This document shows positions 50,537 through 59,788 of a stretch of DNA of 64,000 bases, piece after piece (position 1 is the stretch's first letter; every line of letters begins with the position of its first letter). This DNA comes from Streptococcus mitis (GTDB lineage: Bacteria; Bacillota; Bacilli; Lactobacillales; Streptococcaceae): contig NZ_CAMIAF010000010.1 in the NCBI RefSeq assembly GCF_946190375.1, positions 1 through 64,000 of the forward strand, written 5' to 3'. Made by a program: the position numbers and the translations under genes. The notes under the pieces were generated by a model, which was given only the letters and a program-made list of their open reading frames with translations, did no database searches and was not told where the DNA came from.

Positions 50537-51111
50537 TGGCAAAGGCTTTAATTTCGATTGATTATACAGAAGATTTTGTTGCTGATAGTGGAAAATTGAC
50601 AGCAGGCGCTCCAGCTCAGGCGATTTCGGATGCCATCAGCAAGGTGACTCGATTAGCTTTTGAACGAGGAGATTACATCTTCTTTACAATAGATGCTCAC
50701 GAAGAAAACGATTGTTTCCATCCAGAAAGCAAACTATTTCCTCCTCACAATTTGATTGGGACTAGTGGACGGAATTTATACGGAGATTTGGGGACCTTTT
50801 ATCAAGAGCATGGTTCAGACAGTCGTGTCTTTTGGATGGATAAACGCCATTACTCAGCTTTTTCGGGAACTGACCTGGATATCCGTTTGAGAGAGCGTCG
50901 AGTGTCTACCGTTATCTTAACAGGAGTCTTGACGGATATCTGTGTCCTGCACACAGCTATAGATGCCTATAATCTAGGATATGACATTGAGATTGTTAAA
51001 CCAGCTGTTGCTTCCATCTGGCCTGAAAATCACCAATTTGCCCTAGGGCATTTCAAAAATACACTTGGAGCTAAGTTAGTAGATGAAAATCTAAATGAAA
51101 TTTCTGAGTAA
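50536..51111 (+). CDS. pncA: Nicotinamidase
   Basis: Cysteine hydrolase of 191 residues in the isochorismatase family. The catalytic Asp lies in I-D-Y-T-E-D-F near residue 10, the Lys in M-D-K-R-H-Y near 103 and the nucleophilic Cys in T-D-I-C-V-L-H-T near 136. D-A-H near 54 contributes a metal ligand. It deaminates nicotinamide to nicotinate for NAD synthesis. Its ATG overlaps the codY stop (TAATG), which ties NAD salvage to nutrient sensing. The PnuC-type transporter at 1091-1801 could feed the same pathway. Confidence 0.93.
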   Translation: MAKALISIDYTEDFVADSGKLTAGAPAQAISDAISKVTRLAFERGDYIFFTIDAHEENDCFHPESKLFPPHNLIGTSGRNLYGDLGTFYQEHGSDSRVFWMDKRHYSAFSGTDLDIRLRERRVSTVILTGVLTDICVLHTAIDAYNLGYDIEIVKPAVASIWPENHQFALGHFKNTLGAKLVDENLNEISE

Positions 51112-51147
51112 TTTGGTTGGTGAAATGAAAAAAATTGAAAAAAAGTG

Positions 51148-51176
51148 TTGACAAGGATCCCAAAAGTTGATATACT
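51148..51176 (+). promoter_or_regulatory. tRNA-Leu promoter
   Basis: TTGACA (51148-51153), 17-bp spacer, TATACT (51171-51176); transcription would start just before the tRNA at 51192. Confidence 0.85.
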
Positions 51177-51191
51177 AGTAAAGTAATCGAC

Positions 51192-51277
51192 GCGGGGATG
51201 GCGGAATTGGCAGACGCGCAGGACTAAGGATCCTGTGACCGCTTTAGGTCGTGAGGGTTCAAGTCCCTCTCTCCGCA
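51192..51277 (+). tRNA. tRNA-Leu (anticodon AAG)
   Basis: The 86-nt gene folds as a class II tRNA. The acceptor arm pairs GCGGGGA with TCTCCGC, the anticodon stem CAGGA/TCCTG encloses loop CTAAGGA (anticodon AAG, reading CUU), and a long variable arm lies at about 51238-51252. The T arm contains GTTCAAGTC. CCA is not encoded. It stands alone, with its own promoter and terminator. Confidence 0.93.
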
Positions 51278-51283
51278 TAGGAT

Positions 51284-51314
51284 AAGAGTTAGCTTAGGCT
51301 AGCTCTTTTGTTTT
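51284..51314 (+). terminator. tRNA-Leu terminator
   Basis: AGAGTTAGC pairs with GCTAGCTCT, followed by TTTGTTTTC, directly after the tRNA gene. Confidence 0.75.
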
Positions 51315-51416
51315 CATATAATTCAAGTAGAGTAAAAAATTTTTGCTCTTTTTTTGTATTTCATAAACATTTCATATTTGAATTTTATAATAGTCTTACA
51401 AATATGGAGGTGACGA

Positions 51417-52694
51417 ATGAATCCAATCCAAAGAGCTTGGGCTTATGTCAGCAGAAAACGACTGAGAAGTTTTATTTTATTTCTGATTTTGTTTGTCCTA
51501 TTGGCTGGAATTTCAGCCTGTTTGACTCTGATGAAGTCCAACAAAACAGTTGAAACCAATCTTTACAAATCACTCAACACATCTTTTTCTATTAAGAAGA
51601 TAGAAAATGGTCAGACATTCAAGTTGTCAGACTTAGCATCCGTAAGCAAGATTAAGGGACTGGAAAATGTTTCTCCTGAACTCGAGACGGTCGCAAAACT
51701 AAAAGACAAGGAAGCAGTGAGTGGCGAGCAGAGCGTTGAACGTGATGATTTGTCAGCTGCGGATAAGAATTTGGTTAGCTTAACGGCTCTTGAAGATTCA
51801 TCTAAGGATGTTACCTTTACCAGCTCGGCTTTTAATCTAAAAGAAGGACGACACCTTGAAAAAGGAGATTCCAAGAAAATCATCATCCACGAAGAGTTGG
51901 CTAAGAAGAACGGTCTTTCGCTTCATGACAAGATTGCCTTAGATGCTGGTCAGTCAGAAGCTGGTAAAGGACAAACTGTCGAGTTTGAAATCGTCGGAAT
52001 CTTCTCTGGTAAAAAACAAGAGAAATTTACAGGTTTGTCTTCTGACTTCAGTGAAAACCAAGTCTTTACAGACTATGAAAGTAGCCAAACCCTTTTGGGC
52101 AATACTGAATCTCAAGTTAGTGCAGCGCGCTTCTATGTAGAAAATCCTAAGGAAATGGACGGACTCATGAAGCAGGTAGAAAACTTGGACTTGGAAAATC
52201 AAGGCTATCAAGTCGAAAAGGAAAGCAAGGCTTTTGAACAAATCAAAGATTCAGTTGCTACTTTCCAAACATTTCTGACCATCTTCCTTTATGGGATGTT
52301 GATAGCAGGAGCTGGAGCCTTAATTTTGGTCTTGTCTCTCTGGTTGAGAGAACGGGTCTACGAAGTGGGAATTTTACTGGCACTTGGAAAAGGCAAGAGC
52401 TCAATCTTTCTACAGTTCTGTTTAGAGGTAGTTTTGGTATCTCTCGGTGCTTTGCTTCCAGCATTTGCTGCAGGAAACGCAATCACAACTTACCTACTCC
52501 AAACTCTACTAGCAAGTGGAGATCAGGCAAGCTTACAAGATACACTAGCCAAAGCAAGCAGTCTATCAACCAGCATCCTATCTTTTGCAGAATCCTATGT
52601 TTTTCTAGTTCTGCTTAGTTGCTTATCTGTAGCCCTTTGTTTCCTATTCTTATTTAGCAAATCACCGAAAGAAATTTTATCATCTATTAGTTAA
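51417..52694 (+). CDS. vex1: Vex1-like ABC transporter permease (FtsX/MacB type)
   Basis: Membrane protein of 425 residues. One N-terminal helix (about 18-38) is followed by a large extracellular domain (about 40-285) and three C-terminal helices (about 286-420) in the FtsX layout. The sequence around L-R-E-R-V-Y-E-V-G-I-L-L-A-L-G-K-G near residue 310 is typical of such permeases. Order and neighbours match the pneumococcal vex123-vncRS locus, whose transporter was proposed to export a small peptide. The exported substrate is unproven. A GGAGGTGA site gives the start. Confidence 0.9.
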   Translation: MNPIQRAWAYVSRKRLRSFILFLILFVLLAGISACLTLMKSNKTVETNLYKSLNTSFSIKKIENGQTFKLSDLASVSKIKGLENVSPELETVAKLKDKEAVSGEQSVERDDLSAADKNLVSLTALEDSSKDVTFTSSAFNLKEGRHLEKGDSKKIIIHEELAKKNGLSLHDKIALDAGQSEAGKGQTVEFEIVGIFSGKKQEKFTGLSSDFSENQVFTDYESSQTLLGNTESQVSAARFYVENPKEMDGLMKQVENLDLENQGYQVEKESKAFEQIKDSVATFQTFLTIFLYGMLIAGAGALILVLSLWLRERVYEVGILLALGKGKSSIFLQFCLEVVLVSLGALLPAFAAGNAITTYLLQTLLASGDQASLQDTLAKASSLSTSILSFAESYVFLVLLSCLSVALCFLFLFSKSPKEILSSIS

Positions 52695-52706
52695 GAAGGA
52701 GAAATC

Positions 52707-53354
52707 ATGACTTTATTACAATTACAAGACCTTACCTACCGTTATAAGAACACTGCTGAAGCAGTCCTATATCAGATCAATTATAATTTTGAACCCGGAA
52801 AATTTTACAGTATTATTGGTGAGTCAGGAGCAGGAAAATCCACACTCTTGTCCCTACTTGCTGGTCTAGATAGTCCTGTTGAAGGTTCTATCCTTTTTCA
52901 AGGAGAGGATATTCGTAAGAAGGGCTATTCTTACCATCGCATGCACCATATTTCCCTGGTCTTTCAAAATTATAACTTGATAGATTATCTTTCTCCACTG
53001 GAAAATATCCGCTTGGTCAATAAAAAGGCAAGCAAGGATACACTGCTTGAGCTTGGTTTGGATGAAAGTCAGATCAAGCGGAATGTTCTCCAGTTATCAG
53101 GTGGTCAACAGCAACGTGTTGCTATTGCTCGTAGTTTGGTCTCAGAAGCTCCAGTTATCTTAGCTGATGAGCCAACGGGAAATCTGGACCCTAAAACTGC
53201 TGGAGATATTGTCGAACTGCTCAAATCACTTGCCCAGAAAACAGGTAAATGTGTGATTGTCGTCACCCACAGCAAAGAAGTGGCACAAGCGTCAGATATT
53301 ACACTTGAGTTGAAAGATAAGAAACTGACTGAAACTCGCAATACTACGAAATAA
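52707..53354 (+). CDS. vex2: Vex2-like ABC transporter ATPase
   Basis: Cytosolic ATPase of 215 residues in the LolD/MacB class. Walker A G-E-S-G-A-G-K-S-T near residue 38, Q-loop V-F-Q-N-Y, signature L-S-G-G-Q-Q-Q-R near 131, Walker B V-I-L-A-D-E-P-T near 151 and switch His in V-V-T-H-S are complete. It energises the permeases encoded on either side. It starts 12 nt after vex1 with an AAGGAG site, so it belongs to the same transcript. A complete BOX element separates it from vex3. Confidence 0.93.
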   Translation: MTLLQLQDLTYRYKNTAEAVLYQINYNFEPGKFYSIIGESGAGKSTLLSLLAGLDSPVEGSILFQGEDIRKKGYSYHRMHHISLVFQNYNLIDYLSPLENIRLVNKKASKDTLLELGLDESQIKRNVLQLSGGQQQRVAIARSLVSEAPVILADEPTGNLDPKTAGDIVELLKSLAQKTGKCVIVVTHSKEVAQASDITLELKDKKLTETRNTTK

Positions 53355-53371
53355 TACGAGCTTTTTCTGTT

Positions 53372-53528
53372 ATACTCTTTGAAAATCAAATTCAAACCAC
53401 GTCAGCGTCGCCTTACCGTAGATATATGGTTACTGACTTCGTCAGTTTTATCTACAAACCTCAAAGCAGTGCTTTGAGCAACCTACGGCTAGTTTCCTAG
53501 TTTGCTTTTTGATTTTCATTGAGTATTA
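53372..53528 (+). repeat. BOX element, full A-B-C form
   Basis: ATACTCTTTGAAAATC starts boxA and GACTTCGTCAG lies in the boxB hairpin with CAAAGCAGTGCTTTG. boxC ends TTCATTGAGTATTA. It interrupts the vex operon between vex2 and vex3. Confidence 0.93.
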
Positions 53529-53565
53529 GAACTATAAAATAGAACAACATCTAGAAAGGGAACCT

Positions 53566-54945
53566 ATGTTACACAACGCATTTGCCTATGTTACAAGGAA
53601 GTTTTTCAAATCGATCGTCATCTTCCTGATTATTCTCCTCATGGCGAGCTTGAGTTTGGTCGGCTTGTCGATCAAGGGAGCTACTGCCAAAGCTTCTCAG
53701 GAGACCTTTAAAAATATCACCAACAGCTTCTCCATGCAAATCAATCGTCGCGTCAATCAAGGAACGCCACGTGGTGCTGGGAATATCAAGGGTGAAGATA
53801 TCAAAAAAATCACCGAAAACAAGGCCATTGAGTCTTATGTGAAACGCATCAACGCTATCGGAGATTTGACTGGCTATGAACTTATCGAAACGCCAGAAAC
53901 CAAGAAAAATCTGACACCTGACCGTGCCAAACATTTTGGAAGTAGCTTGATGATTACAGGTGTCAATGACTCCTCTAAAGAAGACAAGTTTGTCTCTGGT
54001 TCTTATAAGTTAGTCGAAGGTGAGCACCTAACAAACGACGACAAGGACAAGATCCTCCTGCACAAGGACTTGGCAGCCAAACACGGCTGGAAAGTAGGGG
54101 ACAAGGTCAAACTAGACTCTAATATCTACGATGCAGACAATGAAAAAGGTGCCAAGGAAACAGTCGAAGTGACAATCAAGGGACTCTTTGATGGTCACAA
54201 TAAGTCGGCAGTAACCTACTCACAAGAACTCTACGAAAATACAGCCATCACAGACATCCATACGGCTGCTAAACTTTATGGATACACAGAAGACACAGCT
54301 ATTTATGGGGACGCAACCTTCTTTGTAACAGCGGACAAAAACTTGGATGATGTCATGAAAGAATTGAATGGCATCAGTGGTATTAACTGGAAGAGCTATA
54401 CACTGGTGAAGAGCTCCTCAAACTACCCAGCTCTTGAGCAATCCATCTCTGGTATGTACAAGATGGCCAACCTCCTCTTCTGGGGTAGCTTGAGTTTCTC
54501 AGTTCTTCTCCTTGCCCTCTTGCTCAGCCTTTGGATCAATGCCCGTCGCAAGGAAGTGGGAATTCTCCTCTCTATTGGTCTCAAGCAGGCAAGTATCTTG
54601 GGTCAATTCATAACTGAATCCATTTTGATAGCCATCCCTGCTCTCGTTTCTGCTTACTTCCTAGCCAACTACACAGCGCGTGCCATCGGAAATACTGTCC
54701 TTGTCAATGTGACTTCAGGTGTTGCCAAACAGGCTAGCAAGGCGGCTCAAGCCTCTAACCTTGGTGGTGGTGCAGAAGTAGATGGCTTTAGCAAGACCTT
54801 GTCGAGCCTAGATATTTCTATTCAGACAGCAGACTTTATCATCGTCTTTGTCCTTGCCTTGGTTCTAGTGGTTCTCGTTATGGCGCTTGCTTCAAGCAAT
54901 CTCCTTAGAAAACAACCAAAAGAACTCTTGCTGGATAGCGAATAA
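53566..54945 (+). CDS. vex3: Vex3-like ABC transporter permease (FtsX/MacB type)
   Basis: Membrane protein of 459 residues with the same plan as vex1: helix near 17-37, extracellular MacB-like domain to about residue 300, and helices near 302-325, 350-375 and 420-445. It includes A-R-R-K-E-V-G-I-L-L-S-I-G-L-K near 326. With the second permease it forms a heterodimeric exporter with vex2. Its ribosome site is AAAGGGAA-like, and it is separated from vex2 by about 210 nt containing a BOX. Pneumococcal vex3 is followed by pep27, which I do not see downstream here. Confidence 0.9.
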   Translation: MLHNAFAYVTRKFFKSIVIFLIILLMASLSLVGLSIKGATAKASQETFKNITNSFSMQINRRVNQGTPRGAGNIKGEDIKKITENKAIESYVKRINAIGDLTGYELIETPETKKNLTPDRAKHFGSSLMITGVNDSSKEDKFVSGSYKLVEGEHLTNDDKDKILLHKDLAAKHGWKVGDKVKLDSNIYDADNEKGAKETVEVTIKGLFDGHNKSAVTYSQELYENTAITDIHTAAKLYGYTEDTAIYGDATFFVTADKNLDDVMKELNGISGINWKSYTLVKSSSNYPALEQSISGMYKMANLLFWGSLSFSVLLLALLLSLWINARRKEVGILLSIGLKQASILGQFITESILIAIPALVSAYFLANYTARAIGNTVLVNVTSGVAKQASKAAQASNLGGGAEVDGFSKTLSSLDISIQTADFIIVFVLALVLVVLVMALASSNLLRKQPKELLLDSE

Positions 54946-55296
54946 GTTTGAAAAAATTAGTCTAAAATAGAGACTACATCTTATTTTTCTATACAAGAAT
55001 GGTGGATAGAGAATGGATATTTAACAATACAAAATAGAGCCGAAAGCAGTGGTGAAAATCATTGCTTTCAGTCGCTTTCTTTGTACTTTAGTGTTTAAAT
55101 ATGATATACTAAAATCGTGGAATTCAGTGGAAGAACAATTTACAATTTCTATATTCAAATATGCATAAAAAATTATCCATGATTTGTTTTTTTAAATAAA
55201 TAGAAAACTTGTAGATACCTATCCAGACTGCAAAGGTAGACGGGCCTGCTGTGGCTGAGTTTGCTTTTTTTAAAATATAAAATAGTGAGGAAAACA
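54946..55296. other. Vex3-surface protein spacer
   Basis: No gene is seen. I looked for the 27-residue Pep27 frame expected here and found none. A GAAAGCA/TGCTTTC hairpin near 55040-55070 may act as a weak terminator, and GATATACTA near 55108 could be the promoter of the LysM gene. Confidence 0.5.
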
Positions 55297-57645
55297 ATGA
55301 GACAAACAAATGTTAGAGGGACATTATCCCTACGTGGCTTTAGAAAATTAAGAACTGGTGCAATTGTTGCGACAGGTGTGATTTTATTGGGGCTAGGATT
55401 TTTAGCTCAAACTGTTTCAGCTAATGAACAAGATGGTGTTTGGGTAGCCAGAACAGTTGCAGAAGTAAAAGCTGATATTCAAAATATAGACAATTTATCA
55501 CACTATACAATTAAGTGGGGAGATACACTGAGTGCTATTAGTGGAGCAACGGGGCTATCTGTTGATAGTTTGGTTGAGATAAATCGTATTGCCAATAGAG
55601 ATTTGATTTTTGCCAATAATAAATTGTATTTTAGCGAAGAAGCTTTTCTAAAAGATGGAAATACAGAAGTCAAAAGACAGCGAGTGTCGATTGACAATTC
55701 TGGTAGCTGTCAAAGTTATGAAATTGAAACAAAGACAGATATTGTGACTGGAGAGCAAAGGACTACTGTTAAACAAACGACACCAGTAGTTGTGGAAACA
55801 CCAGCAGTATCGGTAGCGAAAGCTGAAGAGTCGGTATCGCCAGCACCAAAAGTGGAAGAACCAGCGACTTCAGCACCAAAAGCAGAAGAGCCAGTGGCAA
55901 CAACGCCAAAAGTGGAAGAACCAGCGACTTCAGCACCAAAAGCAGAACAACCAGTAGTAACTGAGCCAAAAACAGAAGAGCCAGTGGCAACAACGCCAAA
56001 AGTGGAAGAACCAGTGACCCCAGCGCCAAAAGTGGAAGAACCAGCGACTCCAGCACTAAAAGTGGAGGAGCCAGCGACTCCAGCGCCAAAAGTGGAGGAA
56101 CCAGCGACTCCGGCACCGAAAGTGGAAGAACCAGCGACCCCAGCACCGAAAGCAGAGGAGTCAGCGTCTCCAGCACCGAAAGTGGAAGAACCAGCGACCC
56201 CAGCGCCAAAAGCAGAAGAACCAGCGTCTACCACGCCAAAAGTGGAGGAGCCAGCTACACCGGCACCGAAAGAAGAGAAACCAGCAACACCAGCGCCAAA
56301 AGCGGAAGAGCCAGCAACACCAGCGCCAAAAGTTGAAGAGCCATCGACACCGGCACCGAAAGAAGAGACTCCAGCAACACCAGCGCCAAAAGCGGAAGAG
56401 CCATCGACACCGGCACCGAAAGAAGAGACTCCAGCAACACCAGCGCCAAAAGTTGAAGAGCCAGCAACACCAGCGCCAAAAGCGGAAGAACCAGCGACAC
56501 CAGAACCGAAAACTGAAGAAGAAAAGTTATTAGAGGAAACTAAACAGGATAGCATAAGAGAAAATATTGACGCAGTTGTTAATATTAAATTAGCGGAAAT
56601 TGAAAAGATTGAAAACTCAGATGAAAAAGAAAAATTAAAAGCAAAATTATATGAGTTAAGAAAGAATGCAGTAGATGACATTAAAAATGCTAAAGATGAA
56701 GAAGAGGCATTAATACTTACAGAAAAACATCAAAATATAATTAATTCTCTTGAAATATCTGGTGAAAAATATACAAAACCAAATTTTGATAAGGATAATT
56801 TATCAAATGGACGTAATGATGGAACTACGATTGAAGGTGGTAGTACAGCAATAGGACATGGTTCAGGAGAAGCACCTTCAGGAGCAGCGCAACCAGCCTC
56901 AGCAGAAGGGACAGATAACTCATCAGCACCAACAGCCCAACCACAACCAGAAACAACATCATCAGGAACTTCAAGTTTTAGAAATGCCCCATCAGTTCAA
57001 GCAAGAGCAAGAAGAGTAGCACGTTCAACATCAGAACCAGATGGAACCGTAAATATTAGTTATAACTTCGCTGGAATGCCGGATATTCATGGTTTCCTAT
57101 CTGACCCAGGAGAAGATAACACTGTCATGATTCCTGCTGGAACGAGTGAAGAACAGGCAAAAGAATTAGTAAAAGAAAAAATTCAAGCCAAGATAAAAGA
57201 TCTAGCTACTAGAGGGTATCATGTGAAAAATGACATTATTTTTGAGCAAGATACTACTGTAAAAAATTATAACTACGTCGTCACATTCACTAAGGAGGCT
57301 ACAGGAACTTCAGGTTTCAGAATGGCTCCAGCAGTTCAACCACGCGCTAGCAGAAATCGTAGAAGTCTAGAACAGCCAGCTCCTCAAAAGGTCAAAGTAA
57401 ATGTATTTTATAACTTTGATAAAATGAAAGATATTGCAGGTTTCTTAGGAGATATCAATGGAACTTCTCTTGATATCGCGGAAGGTTCAACAAATGAACA
57501 GGTGAAAGCAGCAGCAAAGAGTCAAGTTGAAGCTAAGAAAGAAGAGTTGAGAAAACGTGGCTATACTTTCAAAGAGGACTATATCTATCAAGCTAATGGG
57601 AAAGATTATAACTACGTTGTAACATTTTCAAAAGCAACCAAATAA
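55297..57645 (+). CDS. LysM surface protein with 23 proline-rich decapeptide repeats
   Basis: Secreted protein of 782 residues. The start at 55297 (GTGAGG site) gives a signal peptide cleaved after V-S-A (residue 42). A LysM domain (about 69-112) should bind peptidoglycan. About 23 decapeptides of the type E-E-P-A-T-P-A-P-K-V span residues 178-408 and form a stiff spacer. A charged helical segment (about 410-490) and two related C-terminal domains follow (about 585-680 and 700-782, each with a Y-N-F...Y-N-Y-V-V-T-F pattern). There is no LPXTG. It occupies the place where pneumococci have pep27. Confidence 0.88.
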   Translation: MRQTNVRGTLSLRGFRKLRTGAIVATGVILLGLGFLAQTVSANEQDGVWVARTVAEVKADIQNIDNLSHYTIKWGDTLSAISGATGLSVDSLVEINRIANRDLIFANNKLYFSEEAFLKDGNTEVKRQRVSIDNSGSCQSYEIETKTDIVTGEQRTTVKQTTPVVVETPAVSVAKAEESVSPAPKVEEPATSAPKAEEPVATTPKVEEPATSAPKAEQPVVTEPKTEEPVATTPKVEEPVTPAPKVEEPATPALKVEEPATPAPKVEEPATPAPKVEEPATPAPKAEESASPAPKVEEPATPAPKAEEPASTTPKVEEPATPAPKEEKPATPAPKAEEPATPAPKVEEPSTPAPKEETPATPAPKAEEPSTPAPKEETPATPAPKVEEPATPAPKAEEPATPEPKTEEEKLLEETKQDSIRENIDAVVNIKLAEIEKIENSDEKEKLKAKLYELRKNAVDDIKNAKDEEEALILTEKHQNIINSLEISGEKYTKPNFDKDNLSNGRNDGTTIEGGSTAIGHGSGEAPSGAAQPASAEGTDNSSAPTAQPQPETTSSGTSSFRNAPSVQARARRVARSTSEPDGTVNISYNFAGMPDIHGFLSDPGEDNTVMIPAGTSEEQAKELVKEKIQAKIKDLATRGYHVKNDIIFEQDTTVKNYNYVVTFTKEATGTSGFRMAPAVQPRASRNRRSLEQPAPQKVKVNVFYNFDKMKDIAGFLGDINGTSLDIAEGSTNEQVKAAAKSQVEAKKEELRKRGYTFKEDYIYQANGKDYNYVVTFSKATK
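55826..56520 (+). repeat. Tandem array of about 23 imperfect 30-bp repeats
   Basis: The DNA unit encodes E-E-P-A-T-P-A-P-K-(V/A/E). Units 18-21 form a larger duplicated block (S-T-P-A-P-K-E-E-T-P repeated). The array is a likely site of length change by slippage. Confidence 0.9.
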
Positions 57646-57806
57646 CGTTCATTCCACAGGGAGTGAAATGTGAGCAGAGAGAGCGATAGGCTCTCTTTGT
57701 TTTATCTAGTAGCAAGTTTCTTAAAGACAAAAGGCCAATAAGAGACTATAATAAATAGAGCAGGTATTTATTCTAAGAAAAATAAAAAATAGAGAGCAGT
57801 TAAAGT

Positions 57807-58463
57807 ATGAAAATTTTAATTGTAGAAGATGAAGAGATGATCCGTGAGGGGATCAGTGACTATTTGACAGATTGTGGTTATGAAACCATTGAGGCTGCAG
57901 ATGGGCAAGAAGCTTTAGAAAAATTTTCCAGCTATCAAGTAGCCTTGGTTTTACTGGATATCCAGATGCCCAAGCTCAATGGTCTGGAAGTTCTAGCTGA
58001 GATTCGTAAAACCAGTCAGGTTCCTGTTTTGATGTTGACTGCATTTCAGGATGAGGAATACAAGATGAGTGCCTTTGCCTCTTTGGCAGATGGCTATCTG
58101 GAAAAACCTTTCTCCCTCTCCCTCTTAAAAGTGAGGGTGGACGCGATTTTCAAGCGCTACTACGATACAGGACGAGTCTTCTCCTATAAGGATGCCAAGG
58201 TGGACTTTGAAAGCTACAGTGCAAGCCTCGCAGGTGAGGAAGTAGCCATCAATGCTAAAGAGTTGGAAATTCTGGACTATCTGGTGAAAAATGAAGGACG
58301 GGCCTTGACTCGGTCTCAGATAATCGATGCCGTCTGGAAAGCGACAGATGAGGTTCCCTTTGACCGTGTCATTGATGTCTATATCAAGGAACTGCGGAAA
58401 AAGTTAGACTTGGACTGCATCCTCACTGTGCGTAATGTTGGTTATAAATTGGAGCGAAAATGA
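57807..58463 (+). CDS. vncR: VncR-like OmpR-family response regulator
   Basis: Response regulator of 218 residues. The receiver begins K-I-L-I-V-E-D-E, with phosphoacceptor Asp in L-L-D-I-Q-M-P near residue 52 and Lys in L-E-K-P-F near 101. A winged-helix DNA-binding domain follows (about 125-218). It overlaps vncS by 4 nt (ATGA), so the two are coupled. Location between the vex transporter and fba matches pneumococcal vncRS, associated in early work with vancomycin tolerance and peptide signalling, though that role has been disputed. Its direct targets are probably local. Confidence 0.92.
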   Translation: MKILIVEDEEMIREGISDYLTDCGYETIEAADGQEALEKFSSYQVALVLLDIQMPKLNGLEVLAEIRKTSQVPVLMLTAFQDEEYKMSAFASLADGYLEKPFSLSLLKVRVDAIFKRYYDTGRVFSYKDAKVDFESYSASLAGEEVAINAKELEILDYLVKNEGRALTRSQIIDAVWKATDEVPFDRVIDVYIKELRKKLDLDCILTVRNVGYKLERK

Positions 58464-59788
58464 AACGAACAGGTTTATTTACAAAGATATTTATCTATAC
58501 CTTCTCGATTTTTAGTGTTCTGGTTATTTGCCTTCATTTAGCTATTTATTTTCTTTTTCCTTCGACTTATCTGAGCCACCGTCAGGAAACCATTGGTCAG
58601 AAGGCAACAGCCATTGCCCAGTCCCTAGAAGGTAAGGATAGGCAGAGTATCGAGCAAGTGTTAGACTTGTATTCCCAGACTAGTGATATCAAGGGGGCCG
58701 TTAAGGGAGAGATGACCGAGGACAAGTTAGAAGTCAAGGACAGTCTTCCTCTGGACACGGACCGTCAAACCACTTCGCTCTTTATTGAGGAGCGTGAGGT
58801 GACAACGCAGGACGGTGGTACTATGACTCTCCAGTTTCTAGTTTCCATGGATTTGCAAAAGGAAGCAGAGCAAATCAGTCTCCAATTTCTCCCCTATACC
58901 TTGCTGGCATCCTTTCTGATTTCCCTCTTGGTGGCCTATATCTATGCTCGGACCATTGTTGCTCCAATATTAGAAATCAAGCGAGTGACCCGTCGGATGA
59001 TGGATCTGGATGCTCAAGTACGTTTGCGCGTGGATTCTAAGGATGAGATTGGTGATCTCAAGGAACAAATCAATAGCCTCTACCAGCATCTTTTGACTGT
59101 CATTGCGGACTTGCATGACAAGAATGAAGCCATTCTCCAGCTGGAAAAGATGAAGGTCGAATTCCTACGAGGGGCTTCTCATGAATTGAAAACACCGCTG
59201 GCTAGTTTGAAAATCCTGATTGAAAACATGAAAGAAAATGTCGGTCGTTATAAGGATAGAGATCACTATCTGGGAGTTGCCTTGGGGATTGTGGATGAGC
59301 TCAATCACCACGTTCTCCAGATACTTTCCCTCTCGTCTGTGCAGGAATTGCGAGATGATAGGGAACAAATTGACCTACACCAGATGACGCAAACTCTAGT
59401 CAAGGATTATGCCTTGCTCGCCAAGGAAAGAGAACTCCAGATAGACAATAGTTTAACCAATCAGCAAGCTTATCTAAACCCATCGGTTATGAAGTTGATT
59501 CTTTCTAACCTCATTAGCAATGCTATCAAGCACTCTATTCCAGGTGGCTTAGTTCGCATTGGAGAAAGAGAAGGGGAATTTTTTATAGAAAATAGCTGTA
59601 GTCCAGAAGAACAAGAAAAACTAGCCCAGTCTTTTTCTGACAATGCTAGTCGCAAGGCCAAGGGGTCTGGGATGGGACTCTTTGTGGTTAAGAGTCTATT
59701 GGAACATGAAAAATTAGCTTATCGTTTTAAAATGCAAGAGAATCGTTTAATCTTCTTTATAGCTTTTCCAAAAGTCGTCCAAGACTAG
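58460..59788 (+). CDS. vncS: VncS-like sensor histidine kinase
   Basis: Kinase of 442 residues. Helix 1 (about 10-32) and helix 2 (about 150-172) enclose an extracellular sensor of about 120 residues. A HAMP domain follows (about 172-225), then the phosphoacceptor His in A-S-H-E-L-K-T-P-L near 238, the N box in L-I-S-N-A-I-K-H near 350, and G-M-G-L-F-V near 405. The G1 box is unusual: E-N-S-C-S-P-E replaces a D-x-G-x-G motif. It partners VncR, with a 4-nt overlap. Confidence 0.92.
   Translation: MKRTGLFTKIFIYTFSIFSVLVICLHLAIYFLFPSTYLSHRQETIGQKATAIAQSLEGKDRQSIEQVLDLYSQTSDIKGAVKGEMTEDKLEVKDSLPLDTDRQTTSLFIEEREVTTQDGGTMTLQFLVSMDLQKEAEQISLQFLPYTLLASFLISLLVAYIYARTIVAPILEIKRVTRRMMDLDAQVRLRVDSKDEIGDLKEQINSLYQHLLTVIADLHDKNEAILQLEKMKVEFLRGASHELKTPLASLKILIENMKENVGRYKDRDHYLGVALGIVDELNHHVLQILSLSSVQELRDDREQIDLHQMTQTLVKDYALLAKERELQIDNSLTNQQAYLNPSVMKLILSNLISNAIKHSIPGGLVRIGEREGEFFIENSCSPEEQEKLAQSFSDNASRKAKGSGMGLFVVKSLLEHEKLAYRFKMQENRLIFFIAFPKVVQD

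Noticed and set aside
54946-55296. Pep27 peptide gene
   Set aside because: Looked for because of the vex/vncRS context. No frame starting M-R-K-E-F or of similar length with a ribosome site is visible here or in 57646-57806.
55716-56681. 321-codon minus-strand frame over the LysM-protein repeats, plus other antisense frames there
   Set aside because: It is an artefact of the 30-bp repeats, giving a monotonous Gly/Ala/Ser product with no ribosome site; the plus-strand product has a signal peptide and LysM domain.
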